Assembly (NCBI RefSeq): GCF_006345825.1
Contig: NZ_VCIX01000092.1
Span: 1,798,001 to 1,862,000, forward strand
From: Paenibacillus paridis
GTDB lineage: Bacteria > Bacillota > Bacilli > Paenibacillales > Paenibacillaceae
Direction: 5' to 3'
Length of the DNA: 64,000 nt
Below are positions 34,451-42,960 of the stretch, piece by piece. A program made the translations under genes and the position numbers. The notes under the pieces were generated by a model. It made no database searches and was not told the origin of the DNA. It worked only from the letters and a program-made list of their open reading frames with translations. The stretch's first letter is position 1. Every line of letters begins with the position of its first letter.

Positions 34451-35159
34451 TTTGTGTTCCTCCTGCCACTATTCCTTCCTGTACAGTCTCCTGCTCAGTT
34501 ACCAAGTACCCGTCACGCAGCGTTATGATTTTTTCGGTTTGCGCGGCCACTTCACGCTCATGCGTGACGATGATAAATGTGGTTTCCATCGTTTTGTTCA
34601 GCTTCTTTAAGATCATAATGATTTCTTCTTCGGTTTTTGTATCCAGATTACCCGTCGGCTCATCTGCGAATATTACGGAGGGTTCCGTAATGAGCGACCG
34701 TGCTATGCTTACGCGCTGCTGTTGGCCGCCTGACAATTGAGAGGGAAACAGCTCAGCTTTATCTGGAATGCCCACTTGTTCAAGCAATGCAAGTGACTTC
34801 TTCTTTCGAATAGATGGGTGAATCGATTGAAATACAAGCGGAAGCTCGACGTTTTCCCTAACCGTCAAATTGGCGATAAGCTCATAGGCTTGAAAAATAA
34901 AGCCAATATGCTTTCTTCTAAACTCCGCCAGCTGATTCTCGTTCATCGTTACAATGTTATGATCAGCAATAAATATTTGACCTTCCGTTGGCTTCATTAA
35001 TCCAGCCATCAGATTCAGCAGCGTAGACTTTCCTGAACCTGAGCTTCCTAATAACGCAATCATTTCACCCTTATGTACATCAAAGTTAATGTGCTGCAAA
35101 ACAGCAGTCGATTCATTCCCATTCATAAAGGAATGGGATAGTTGTTCAACTCGTAACAA
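34440..35159 (-). CDS. ABC transporter ATP-binding protein, MacB/LolD type
   Basis: The start is set at a TTG at 35159 with GGAGAGG five bases upstream, giving about 239 residues opening M-L-R-V-E-Q-L-S-H-S-F; ATG codons at 35177 and 35198 are in frame but their sites are poor. Motifs: Walker A GSSGSGKST, Q loop FIFQAYELI, signature LSGGQQQRVSIA, Walker B VIFADEPTGNLD and H loop VTHERE. It is the ATPase of the MacAB-like exporter with the permease and adaptor genes that follow. The upstream boundary is the yneA terminator, so its own promoter must lie in the roughly 65 bases between. Confidence 0.92.
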   Translation of the reverse strand: MLRVEQLSHSFMNGNESTAVLQHINFDVHKGEMIALLGSSGSGKSTLLNLMAGLMKPTEGQIFIADHNIVTMNENQLAEFRRKHIGFIFQAYELIANLTVRENVELPLVFQSIHPSIRKKKSLALLEQVGIPDKAELFPSQLSGGQQQRVSIARSLITEPSVIFADEPTGNLDTKTEEEIIMILKKLNKTMETTFIIVTHEREVAAQTEKIITLRDGYLVTEQETVQEGIVAGGTQIEN

Positions 35160-35224
35160 TTCAGCCTCTCCTTTCATTCCTCTTTCATAGACGAACAAAT
35201 TACGGTCGCCCCCTGCAGTTTACG

Positions 35225-35280
35225 CAAAAAAACTTTCTCAAACAAATAGATTACCTTAGTCTACTTGTTTGAGAAAGTTT
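35225..35280 (-). terminator. Terminator of yneA
   Basis: Long perfect-but-one stem of about 21 bases (AAACTTTCTCAAACAAGTAGA on the minus strand and its complement) with a 9-base loop, followed by seven T. It separates yneA from the ABC export cluster. Confidence 0.92.
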
Positions 35281-35320
35281 ATGGGAAAACATTATTCTTT
35301 TATTTTAAATGGTTCACTTG

Positions 35321-35695
35321 TTATAGGCTAGGAATGATCAGCTTCTGGCCAGGCATGATTTGTGCGGATTGCAGCGCATTGCGATCCTTAATTAAATAGA
35401 CCACATAACGAATATCCTGGCTGCCATCGGTGAATTGCTTGGCTATTCCCCAAAGAGTATCCCCTTGCTGAACCGTAATTGTCTGTTCCCCTATAACGGC
35501 CAGCTCAGGCTGATTACCTGAAGCATATGTTCCCATTAGCAAGAAGCTAGTGAATAGAAGCACGAAGAAAGCAGTGCATACAAGAAGCTTTACTGCATGC
35601 TTCTTCGCAATACGTACGGCCATATGACCGATTCTTACTGCTTTGGTTTCTTCTTGTTTATGGATCGTTCTATAAAAACTTGGACTAGTTATCAT
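35321..35695 (-). CDS. yneA: SOS cell-division suppressor (YneA-like LysM protein)
   Basis: A 124-residue protein with one N-terminal membrane segment (about 36-57, VKLLVCTAFFVLLFTSFLLM) and a C-terminal extracytoplasmic LysM domain (about 72-123: ITVQQGDTLWGIAKQF to IMPGQKLIIPSL). In B. subtilis, YneA is made during the SOS response and delays septation until DNA is repaired. The assignment rests on architecture plus position: it is divergent from lexA and its start lies only 12-25 bases from a pair of LexA boxes. Length is a little above the 105 residues of the B. subtilis protein, mostly at the N terminus. yneB, which follows yneA in B. subtilis, is absent. Confidence 0.88.
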   Translation of the reverse strand: MITSPSFYRTIHKQEETKAVRIGHMAVRIAKKHAVKLLVCTAFFVLLFTSFLLMGTYASGNQPELAVIGEQTITVQQGDTLWGIAKQFTDGSQDIRYVVYLIKDRNALQSAQIMPGQKLIIPSL

Positions 35696-35707
35696 CTCTC
35701 AGCACCC

Positions 35708-35749
35708 CAAACGTTTGTTCTGTTTTTAGAATACACGAACAAACGTTTG
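35708..35749. promoter_or_regulatory. Inverted pair of LexA boxes (yneA side)
   Basis: Box 1 CGAACAAACGTTTG at 35736-35749 matches the Bacillus LexA consensus CGAACRNRYGTTYG at every position. Box 2 at 35708-35721 reads AGAACAAACGTTTG on the minus strand, one mismatch. Together they form a 14-base perfect inverted repeat (35707-35720 with 35737-35750). They sit just upstream of yneA. Confidence 0.88.
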
Positions 35750-35767
35750 GTGTCAATCTCAAAAATG

Positions 35768-35823
35768 CGAACTTCTGTACTTAAGAACTTATGTTTGTAC
35801 GAACTCCGGTTCTATGTTATAAT
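35768..35823 (+). promoter_or_regulatory. lexA promoter with overlapping LexA boxes
   Basis: -35 TTGTAC (35795-35800), 17-base spacer, -10 TATAAT (35818-35823). LexA-box cores overlap it: AGAACTTATGTTTG at 35784-35797 and CGAACTCCGGTTCT at 35800-35813, with a more degenerate CGAACTTCTGTAC at 35768-35780. This fits autoregulation of lexA. Confidence 0.85.
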
Positions 35824-35854
35824 TTTCTACAAACCTACTAATGGAGTGATCGCA

Positions 35855-36475
35855 GTGTCGAAGATTTCTAACCGACAACATTCGATTCTTGAATTTATTA
35901 AGAATGAAGTCCGGGAGAAAGGCTATCCACCCTCCGTTCGAGAGATCGGCGAAGCTGTTGGATTGTTATCCAGTTCAACCGTTCATGGTCATTTGGACCG
36001 CTTGGAGAAGAAGGGCCTGATTCGCCGGGACCCGACTAAGCCCCGTGCAATTGAAATTTTAGATCAAGAAGGTGAAGACGGTATCATTCCCCTTTCTGTA
36101 GCTAAAGTGCCGATCGTCGGCAAGGTTACAGCGGGTGTTCCGATCACCGCTACCGAAAATATCGAAGAATATTTCCCTCTTCCTTCCCACTTTGTGGGTG
36201 ATAGCAGCGTATTTATTCTGAATGTTATGGGAGAGAGCATGATTGAAGCCGGCATTCATGACGGCGATTACGTAATCGTTCGCCAACAGCAAACGGCCAA
36301 TAATGGAGAAATCGTTGTTGCCATGACTGAGGATGACGAAGCTACCGTTAAGACGTTTTACAAGGAAAAGAATCATATCCGCTTGCAGCCGGAGAATTCC
36401 ACGATGCAGCCGATTTTGCTTCAAAACGTCACCATACTAGGTAAAGTAATTGGACTTTTCCGCGATATTCACTAA
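35855..36475 (+). CDS. lexA: LexA repressor of the SOS response
   Basis: The start is the GTG at 35855 with GGAGTGA upstream, giving 206 residues (B. subtilis LexA 205). The N-terminal winged helix (about 1-65) has SNRQHSILEFIKNEV, YPPSVREIGEAVGLLSSSTVHGHL. The self-cleavage site is the Ala-Gly in GKVTAGVPI (about residues 91-92), and the catalytic pair is Ser in MGESMIEAGI and Lys in DEATVKTF. LexA represses SOS genes until RecA filaments trigger its autocleavage. At least four LexA-like boxes lie in the shared region with yneA. A terminator follows directly. Confidence 0.97.
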   Translation: MSKISNRQHSILEFIKNEVREKGYPPSVREIGEAVGLLSSSTVHGHLDRLEKKGLIRRDPTKPRAIEILDQEGEDGIIPLSVAKVPIVGKVTAGVPITATENIEEYFPLPSHFVGDSSVFILNVMGESMIEAGIHDGDYVIVRQQQTANNGEIVVAMTEDDEATVKTFYKEKNHIRLQPENSTMQPILLQNVTILGKVIGLFRDIH

Positions 36476-36500
36476 GCAACAAACAAAGAGTACATAAAGA

Positions 36501-36546
36501 AGAGACTGAATCGATGCTTAAGCATCTCGATTTAGTCTCTTTTTTC
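36501..36546 (+). terminator. Terminator of lexA
   Basis: Arms AGAGACTgAATCGATGC / GCATCTCGATTTAGTCTCT with a TTAA loop, followed by six T. 25 bases past the lexA stop. Confidence 0.9.
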
Positions 36547-36582
36547 ATTGTATAGGGCAATTATTGTATCATTATAGCGGAA

Positions 36583-37212
36583 TTATACAACCCTTTTCCG
36601 CAGCAATAACGCAGAGAAATGCTGTTTTTTATGTTGAGCGAGCCTATGTCGGTCAAGCTTCGGATAATCGTATAGGTATCCTTCATAGACCACACGAAAT
36701 GGTTCATTCATCAGAAAATCATGCGGCGTAACTAACGTTGATGGGCGATTCCAGAAGCTTATCCCGCTTCTACGCAGCGCTTCAGCTACAAATTGAGAGC
36801 AAAAAAAGGAATTAGGAAGTCCCATATCCATGTTGCATAACACCCCAACCAGCCCTATTAAATTATAGCGGTATTTGTATTTTTTCTTTTCGAATTCCTG
36901 TACCAACTCGATAACCGCCTTGCGCTGCTGAGCTGTCACTGCGATTTGAAGCAGCACACAGCTCGTATTTTGGTAATGGCGAAAAGTTCCCTCGTAAATA
37001 TCTTCCTTTACAAAACCCGCATTAAAAGGATTATTCGCTTGTTTGCGTCCAAAGCTGTACACTTGCTCCAATTCATCATCCATGACAAGAGAGGCGTGGT
37101 TGTAAGGTGCGCCTGTAAAACCTTTGATTATTCTTGTGAAGAGAGTTCCTGTATCGCTTAAAAGCACATAAATATGATCCGTCAAATCATCCTTTGTAAT
37201 CAGCTTCGTCAT
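36583..37212 (-). CDS. Permuted papain-fold protein (YiiX/YycO-like)
   Basis: About 209 residues from the ATG at 37212 (GAGGTG upstream; a GTG three codons earlier overlaps that site). It fits the circularly permuted NlpC/P60 papain-like group: N-terminal strand IYVLLSDTGTLFTRIIKGFTGAPYNHASLVMDD with the catalytic His, and C-terminal Cys in NSFFCSQFVAEALRRSGI. No signal peptide or membrane segment is seen. Members are thought to be amidases or lipid/peptide hydrolases; the substrate is unknown. It stands alone between the lexA terminator (convergent) and the MFS gene on the same strand, with a gap of about 150 bases. Confidence 0.78.
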   Translation of the reverse strand: MTKLITKDDLTDHIYVLLSDTGTLFTRIIKGFTGAPYNHASLVMDDELEQVYSFGRKQANNPFNAGFVKEDIYEGTFRHYQNTSCVLLQIAVTAQQRKAVIELVQEFEKKKYKYRYNLIGLVGVLCNMDMGLPNSFFCSQFVAEALRRSGISFWNRPSTLVTPHDFLMNEPFRVVYEGYLYDYPKLDRHRLAQHKKQHFSALLLRKRVV

Positions 37213-37369
37213 GCCGTTCACCTCATTATCCGTCTGCTGTCCTTTTTACCGGACATGACTTCCTGATATGAATATAGCAATCGGAAAAGCTGCCGAATAG
37301 TACCAACTCTTTATGGTACCCTAATACATGATCAAGAATGATTCGTAGAAATATGATTCGTTAGACTTT

Positions 37370-38533
37370 TCACCGAGCGTGTGCTTCTCTTTGATCCGTA
37401 GCAGCCCTGTCCCCAATTAGCAGCTGCACTGCAATCATAACTACTATGACTGCCAGCATTAACACAAAAGCCGGGGTAAAACTTCCACTGAAGTCATGCA
37501 CTATTCCGATAACTAATGGACCCATTGCTCCAATCACATAACCGCCGCTTTGTGACAAGGCTGACCAACTGCCTGCCTCCTCTGCATTGCGTGTCTCAAC
37601 GATCGGAAGCATAAGTGCAAGAGGAAATAGACCGCCGGCACCGATACCTAGACTTATTACAGCTAACATCACCGGCAAATGGAGCATTAGCATGATTATT
37701 CCTGCAAGCTCAAACATGCTGCATAGTACAAGAAACCATTTTCTTTTGCCAAAGCGGGAGACCATAGCCGGAATGACCATGGAAACCGGAATTTGAACAA
37801 GTGTAAATACCGTTAAAATAATGGCTGCACTTGATTTACTATGGCCCATGCTTTGGGCAATCGGTGATATCCATGCAGTGAGTGAATAAAAAATACTAGC
37901 CATTAATCCAAAAAACAATGTGAGCAAAAGAGCACGTCTATTTCGGATAGGCAGCCGGGAATGATTTTGCTTCATCATTATCGATTTATGGCGTACGAGG
38001 CCAATCCAGCCTACAAGTGCTAGTAGCCCAAGCAATGACCAGATGCCGAGCGTTAATGTTAAACTTTGACTGCTGCGCGTATAAATCGGAATAGCTAAAG
38101 CGGATGCGAGACCGGCACCCACGGTCATAGAAACGGAATAGACGCTTACGATACCAGGCTTGCTGGGAAAATATTTTTTAATAAAACCTGACAATAACGG
38201 TCCCGCTAAGCCGATACCAATCCCTGCGATAAATGCTGTCGTTATCAGCATTATGGCTGAGCCCGCAATTCCTCGCATAGCTGTTGCAGCTGTGACCAGG
38301 ACTAGCGCAATAAAGATCGATCGTTCCAAGCCTACTCGATCTCTCATTTTTGTCGCAAATGGGGCAAAGATTCCCATGCAAAGTACGGGTAATGTCGTTA
38401 ATAAGCTAATGGTAAAACCGCTCATCCCTAACGTCGACTGAATGGTTTCCAGTAACGGCGCGACCGATGTGATCGTTGGCCTTAAATTAAGTGCAGCTAG
38501 ACAAAGGACAAGCAGCAAATAAAAGGTTCTCAT
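37370..38533 (-). CDS. MFS transporter, CynX/NimT type
   Basis: About 387 residues from the ATG at 38533, with GAGGAG upstream (a longer frame to 38593 lacks a site). Twelve membrane segments are apparent. The opening FYLLLVLCLAALNLRPTITSVAPLL, with NLRP in TM1, is typical of the CynX/NimT (cyanate, nitroimidazole) branch, also represented by YycB of B. subtilis. The loop 2-3 motif is KMRDRVGLER. The true substrate is unknown. It is divergently transcribed from a LysR regulator gene with a shared region of about 120 bases that has a clear palindrome, so the LysR protein probably controls it. Confidence 0.88.
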   Translation of the reverse strand: MRTFYLLLVLCLAALNLRPTITSVAPLLETIQSTLGMSGFTISLLTTLPVLCMGIFAPFATKMRDRVGLERSIFIALVLVTAATAMRGIAGSAIMLITTAFIAGIGIGLAGPLLSGFIKKYFPSKPGIVSVYSVSMTVGAGLASALAIPIYTRSSQSLTLTLGIWSLLGLLALVGWIGLVRHKSIMMKQNHSRLPIRNRRALLLTLFFGLMASIFYSLTAWISPIAQSMGHSKSSAAIILTVFTLVQIPVSMVIPAMVSRFGKRKWFLVLCSMFELAGIIMLMLHLPVMLAVISLGIGAGGLFPLALMLPIVETRNAEEAGSWSALSQSGGYVIGAMGPLVIGIVHDFSGSFTPAFVLMLAVIVVMIAVQLLIGDRAATDQREAHAR

Positions 38534-38610
38534 TAGTTTCTCTCCTCTACACTTTCTGTCTGTGTTACCTGAGTATAGAGACGAATCATTCATTGATCAA
38601 TACTATTGTT

Positions 38611-38631
38611 TCTATTATAATAATAGAAAAT
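38611..38631. promoter_or_regulatory. Palindrome between MFS and LysR genes
   Basis: TTTCTATTATAATAATAGAAA, a 21-base palindrome with a T-N11-A-like core, about 25 bases before the LysR start. Likely operator for the LysR protein; inferred from position and symmetry. Confidence 0.6.
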
Positions 38632-38655
38632 AACTATTTGATGAGGAGTAATATC

Positions 38656-39546
38656 ATGGATACTCGTCATATGAACTATTTTCTAGCCGTTTGTGAGCAT
38701 CTTCATTTCACAAAAGCTGCAGATGAGCTTGGCATTAGCCAACCTACATTAAGCCAGCAAATTCAAGTGCTTGAAGGCGAGCTTGGCATGCCCCTCTTTG
38801 ATCGCGTAGGCAAACAAGTCATCTTAACCGAGGCCGGAATGCTGCTTAAGCTGCATGGGGGGAGAATGCTGCAAGCTGAACGCGATGCCAAAAATGCAAT
38901 TACCGAATTGTTTTCGGGAGAACGCGGAACGATTCGTATTGGATTGCTGCCCTCTGATTTAGATTTTCTGTTCATCCCTCTGTTTATTCAATTTCATCAA
39001 GCTTATCCTGCCATTCAACTTCAAGCGTATTCCACGATTCGGATTCAGGAAGAAGTTCTCTCCAACAAGGTTGATATTGGCATTGGGCTTCAAAGCATGC
39101 CGGACAGCCGATTAGTGCAGATCCCCCTTGGTTCTGAGGCTTATCACCTATTAGTTTCTGGTACAAGCCCCTTAGCTGAACGAGAGGCAATTGCTCTTCA
39201 TGAGTTAGAGACCATCCCATTAGTTTTGTATCCATTGGGGTTTATTGGCAGAGACATTGTTGAATCCACATGCAGGGTACACGGGGTTAAGCTCGATACG
39301 GTTATGGAGACAACGACAGCTACTTCCATTCTCCAACTCGTACGCGCTGGCATAGGTGCGGCTATTCAACCAGAACGACTGCTTAGAGGCACGACACAGG
39401 AAGATGGGCTCATTGGCATACCATTTCGCGAGCATGCCCCTGTTCGTCATTTAGAGCTTGTCTACCGCTCCGACCGCTTCATTAGCAAAGCACAAAAACA
39501 GCTTGAACATAGGCTTATTGATTTTTTCAAGCAGAAGGAAAATTGA
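38656..39546 (+). CDS. LysR-family transcriptional regulator
   Basis: A 296-residue regulator starting at the ATG at 38656 (GAGGAG about 8 bases upstream); frames running further up are not needed. The N-terminal winged helix is MNYFLAVCEHLHFTKAADELGISQPTLSQQIQVLEGELGMPLFDR, a standard LTTR domain, then a linker helix and a two-lobed effector-binding domain (about 90-290). The HTH composition and TAxxLxISQPTLSQQI resemble CynR/CysB-like members. It should respond to a small ligand and regulate the divergent MFS gene. A weak palindrome GATGAATTTTCATC follows the stop. Confidence 0.92.
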   Translation: MDTRHMNYFLAVCEHLHFTKAADELGISQPTLSQQIQVLEGELGMPLFDRVGKQVILTEAGMLLKLHGGRMLQAERDAKNAITELFSGERGTIRIGLLPSDLDFLFIPLFIQFHQAYPAIQLQAYSTIRIQEEVLSNKVDIGIGLQSMPDSRLVQIPLGSEAYHLLVSGTSPLAEREAIALHELETIPLVLYPLGFIGRDIVESTCRVHGVKLDTVMETTTATSILQLVRAGIGAAIQPERLLRGTTQEDGLIGIPFREHAPVRHLELVYRSDRFISKAQKQLEHRLIDFFKQKEN

Positions 39547-40320
39547 AGTGGATGAATTTTCATCAGTGAAAAACGATTAAACGGTGTGAACTTGAATAGC
39601 GCATATATAAAATGATTAATTTTAAAAAACTTAACAGCTTATGCTGTACCCCTTAGAATATACTTTGGAAAAAGCCATGGTTATTCTAAAGATTTCTTAG
39701 GTGATTATTTTGTCGTAATAAAGAGTCAAAAACTGAAAACGTAATCTGATGAAGTAAAGTAAAAGTTTGATTTTATTCGTTAATTATGAAGTAAAAAAGT
39801 CAAGTTATTGAAAAATCAACGAGTATTTTGGAACACTGAGTTACGAGAAGATTTAGACTTTCAAAAAGAATAGTCATCAACAAAGAGAATATGATTTAAT
39901 GGATAGTCACGAACGCAGAAAAAATCACATCGATAAAGTTTGAGCATATAAGCAAAACAAACGGGAGAATTTCTCAATATACAGTTTCTCGATAATTTAG
40001 TAGCAAGTTTACTTAAAGTGGATTTTAAATTCTACCTAATAATGATATTAAGTCAGGAGAAGTGCCTATCATTAACACTATTACTGTCTGCCCTCAAAAA
40101 ACTTTATGATAATGATACTATCTCTTTTATAACTTCAGTCATCATAATGAAAACGATTTGGTGCTCAACAAATTAAACAAAAGATCTCATAAATCCAAAG
40201 CTTTACATTACATGTGTAATCTAGTGTAATGCTTTTACCACAGTGCCTTTACAGCGTTCAAATGAAGAATCTCAACAAAGGATCTAAGCAATTAACAAAA
40301 ATTATAAATAAGCGTATTTA
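39547..40320. other. AT-rich gene-free stretch (left part of island)
   Basis: No open frame of substance and no recognisable protein fragments in any frame that I would trust. Small symmetric elements occur, for example CATTACATGTGTAAT at 40207-40221. Composition changes sharply from the LysR gene to this AT-rich stretch. It looks like decayed foreign DNA; a short stretch near 39655-39720 reads like coding remnants but was not identified. Confidence 0.5.
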
Positions 40321-40332
40321 AACAAAACTAAA

Positions 40333-40367
40333 CAAGCTGGTTCCGACATCGTATCGGCACCAGCTTG
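40333..40367 (-). terminator. Terminator of the small secreted-protein gene
   Basis: Minus strand CAAGCTGGTgCCGA-ACGAT-TCGGaACCAGCTTG, then TTTAGTTTTGTTT. About 70 bases past the stop of the secreted protein gene. The stem is GC-rich within AT-rich surroundings. Confidence 0.8.
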
Positions 40368-40435
40368 CATAATAAGAACTATTTTTTTGTCTTTAAAATA
40401 GGTGCTTGTCCAGTAGGTCAGTTGAGTTCATATTA

Positions 40436-40993
40436 TCAGAATGGTTTACCTTCATTAATAATTATTGGTGTGTCTTGAAAAAGTGTGTTAGTAGAAGGAG
40501 GTGTTGAACTAGAAGTAACTATTAACTTTCTTCCTTGTACATTACCACCTGCCATCAGATGACCACTATTAGAGTTAACAACTATCTTCCCATGTGTCGG
40601 CCTCTCGGAACATGCCACTTTAGATTCTTGGCCAAACCATCCAAAATACTGGATAGTAGAGTTAGCTTGAATCGTTACAGATGTTCCTGGTATAAATCCG
40701 GAATCAGTAACAATTCCAATAGCTGCATAATTATTAGAACCAGGTAAAGAGAACGCTGTTCCGTCTTTTTTATATAGGTACAATGTCACATTATTAGGAG
40801 TATCACTGACATTATTAATATGTAGATATAACTCGCTCCCAAAAGTAGTTGAATTACATACTCCATTATTTTGTATAGTAAAATAAACCACCCTACTTGC
40901 TTCTGCAGTTGCTGACGTTGTAGAAATTGTTAAAATTGAAGCAGCTAAAATTGCAAATAAACTAAGTCTTTGAAATATTGATTTTTTCTTCAT
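40436..40993 (-). CDS. Small secreted protein of unknown function
   Basis: 185 residues from the ATG at 40993 (AAGGAG about 10 bases upstream). The N terminus is a clear signal peptide: MKKKSIFQRL, hydrophobic LSLFAILAASILTIS, and a probable cleavage after ATAEA (about residues 30-34). The mature part (about 150 residues) is beta-rich, with VVYFTIQNNGVCNSTTFGSELYLHINN and NVTLYLYKKDGTAF, and ends in a Ser/Thr-rich tail. Two Cys residues (in NNGVCNS and SKVACSE) could pair. No catalytic motif or anchor (no LPXTG, no SLH). I do not recognise the family. It is the only intact gene in the 4 kb AT-rich island, with IS remnants to its left in transcription order, so it may be acquired. Confidence 0.8.
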   Translation of the reverse strand: MKKKSIFQRLSLFAILAASILTISTTSATAEASRVVYFTIQNNGVCNSTTFGSELYLHINNVSDTPNNVTLYLYKKDGTAFSLPGSNNYAAIGIVTDSGFIPGTSVTIQANSTIQYFGWFGQESKVACSERPTHGKIVVNSNSGHLMAGGNVQGRKLIVTSSSTPPSTNTLFQDTPIIINEGKPF

Positions 40994-41029
40994 AATCGAT
41001 TCACTCCTTAATAAATTTATTACTTTCAT

Positions 41030-41559
41030 CTTATCACAATCTAATTAAAGGAAACAATCTACAATAATAAGTCATAATGCAATATAATATAAAGTGGACC
41101 CTTTTATTTTTTTTTATAAACATCCAATTTCCAAATAATTTAATAACATAATACATGTTCTCTAATTTGAAATATTCAATTCTATCCTTCATGTACAGCA
41201 ATCGCAATTTCTATTTATTAGTATAAAATTACATTAAGCACCTAAACGAACCATGTCACTAAATAATTGATTTTTAACTAACATTTACTTAGTCATTCAA
41301 ATTCATTGGTTGTTGAGATTCTTTTTCAAATAATTGTTTAATAGATATTCATTAAAGAAAAATCAATGATCATAATAAGTAGAATGTATCCTATTTTATT
41401 TTGAATGAACATATTAACTTTTAATCAAAAAGATATGAACTATTTGGAAGCCTGGAAAAATGCAAGTAAAAAAGCGAATAGCGGTGTTTCGCAACTATCT
41501 CAAAGTTACAAAAGCACTTCGCGTCAAATAATCAGTTGTTCAAATCATCAAATAACCGT
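41030..41559. other. AT-rich gap upstream of the secreted-protein gene
   Basis: Very AT-rich; holds the promoter region of the secreted-protein gene on its left side (no confident boxes). An open stretch at 41405-41611 of 68 codons opens near here and runs into the IS3 remnant; its second half aligns with transposase, its first half is not recognised. Confidence 0.5.
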
Positions 41560-42250
41560 ATTACTAATTCATGAAGCCGTAGAAACCGGTGCAAGAGAAT
41601 ACTTAGCTTAAAAAGCGCTTAAACTAATACTAAGAACACTACATAGTTGACGAAATCAAGAAGTATGCAAGGAACAGCGATTTCAGATTGTGCCTAGACA
41701 CAGGCAGATTAGGCTACGTAAATTGAAACAGAATCTACTTTCTATCGCGTCTTGCACCAAAACAAGTTATTTCATCAACGTGGGAAAAGTGCAAAATCAA
41801 TATCTAAACAATCGACGAGTCATCGCACAATAAAGACAAATCAAGACTGAATGTGGGATACTACTCAGCTTGCAGACCTTGTTAAAGGCTTCTATTTCTA
41901 TCTCTCTTATCATTGATTTATTTAGCAGAAAAAGCGTGGGCTAGTTAAACTTGGGAGTAAGTATCCGTAGACTACACGAGCCAATTAATTAATAGAACCG
42001 TATTATGTGAGCAATGTTTGATTCACATAGTTCGCTCGACTTACATTCAGACAATCGTAGTCCCTTAAAGGACTCAAGTCTTCTAGAGATACCGAATAGT
42101 CTTGACATACCCCGTCTAGAAGCAAACCACGAGTAAGTAATTACAACAAATTTACGAAGTAGTAAATGCCTTACATCAACACGTTGGTCAGGAAGTACTC
42201 ACAACTGGTGTTGAGAGGAAGAAGTGAGGCCTATTAAAGCTGAACAAAAA
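41560..42250 (+). pseudogene. Decayed IS3-family transposase (orfB)
   Basis: Several frames together spell an IS3 family transposase in the right order. IHEAVETGAREYLA at about 41565-41610; FYRVLHQNKLFHQRGKSAKS at about 41740-41800; WDTTQLADLVKGFYFYLS at 41854-41907, then after a frameshift LIIDLFSRKSVG (the first catalytic Asp of the D-D-E triad is in WDTTQL); DYTSQLINRTVLCEQCLIH at about 41970-42026; HSDNRSPLKDSSLLE at about 42044-42090 (second Asp in HSDN); and RWSGSTHNW..EEEV near 42182-42225. Stops and frameshifts break the gene many times, so it cannot be active. No terminal inverted repeats were located. The family call rests on recalled motifs. Confidence 0.75.
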
Positions 42251-42384
42251 TCAATATACTAACTACTACTTTTCTACAAAATTCAAGACACTATCTTGAC
42301 TAACACCGAATACATGGGTGAAAAGACAAATAATCAACTTATCTAGTACAAATAGAAAAAGAATGTGTAAACCACAAAATGCTC

Positions 42385-42960
42385 AGAACGAACTGAAAGA
42401 TTTTTTTGTCGAGATATTCCAAAAAAATGGATACGGTAATGAATCTGCATTTAGGTTACGGCAAATACGAACATTAAGTAAATAGACAATCTACTGTTAT
42501 CCGAAACGATTCTTAAAACGGTTAACTTTAAATATGAAGTTCAGGAAATTGTCATTTCTCATTTTCGTCAAGGAGGAAAAACTTTAGTCTTGAAAAGTTC
42601 AAGTCGAAATTATACCAGCATTGATTTTTAAATTTTTACGTAAATGATATCAGTGCACAAGAAATACAAGACAATTTGGAAATCTCTGCGGAATTGACGT
42701 TCTGCTCATACACATTATCTACAACTAATGAAATACCTAAAGACAGAAAAGTTGGAATAATACAGAGTATATACACGATTGATTTATTTCGGATACAATT
42801 CACTTCAAGCGAGTTAAGACGGGGTTATTGAGACAAAACTACGTACATGACTAAGATCAATCTTCATGTAAAAAGCATTTCCAGATGTGTGAATTAGTAA
42901 TATTGGGTTTGCTAAGTTCAGGTTAAGCTTAGTAAACAACCTAAAAAACCACGCTATAAA
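42385..42960 (+). pseudogene. Decayed IS256-family (Mutator-type) transposase
   Basis: Pieces in several frames follow the order of an IS256 family transposase: MDTVMNLHLGYGKYEH at 42427-42474 (like the HLGYxKY N-terminal motif), VNFKYEVQEIVISHFRQGG at about 42525-42578, NFYVNDISAQEIQDNLE at about 42634-42685 (like the YAKGMSTRDIQ segment), IIQSIYTI at about 42757-42782 and IHFKRVKTGLLRQNYVH at about 42797-42848 (like the IHFKVREDG motif next to the first catalytic Asp). Many stops and frameshifts. The C-terminal half is not recognised beyond this point. Less certain than the IS3 remnant because each motif is short. Confidence 0.6.

Noticed and set aside
35597..35854. N-terminal extension of LexA in the same frame
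   Set aside because: It would run through the LexA boxes and promoter; the GTG at 35855 gives the normal 206-residue protein.
41405..41611. 68-codon plus-strand gene
   Set aside because: Its second half matches the beginning of the IS3 transposase remnant and it has no ribosome binding site; treated as part of the pseudogene.
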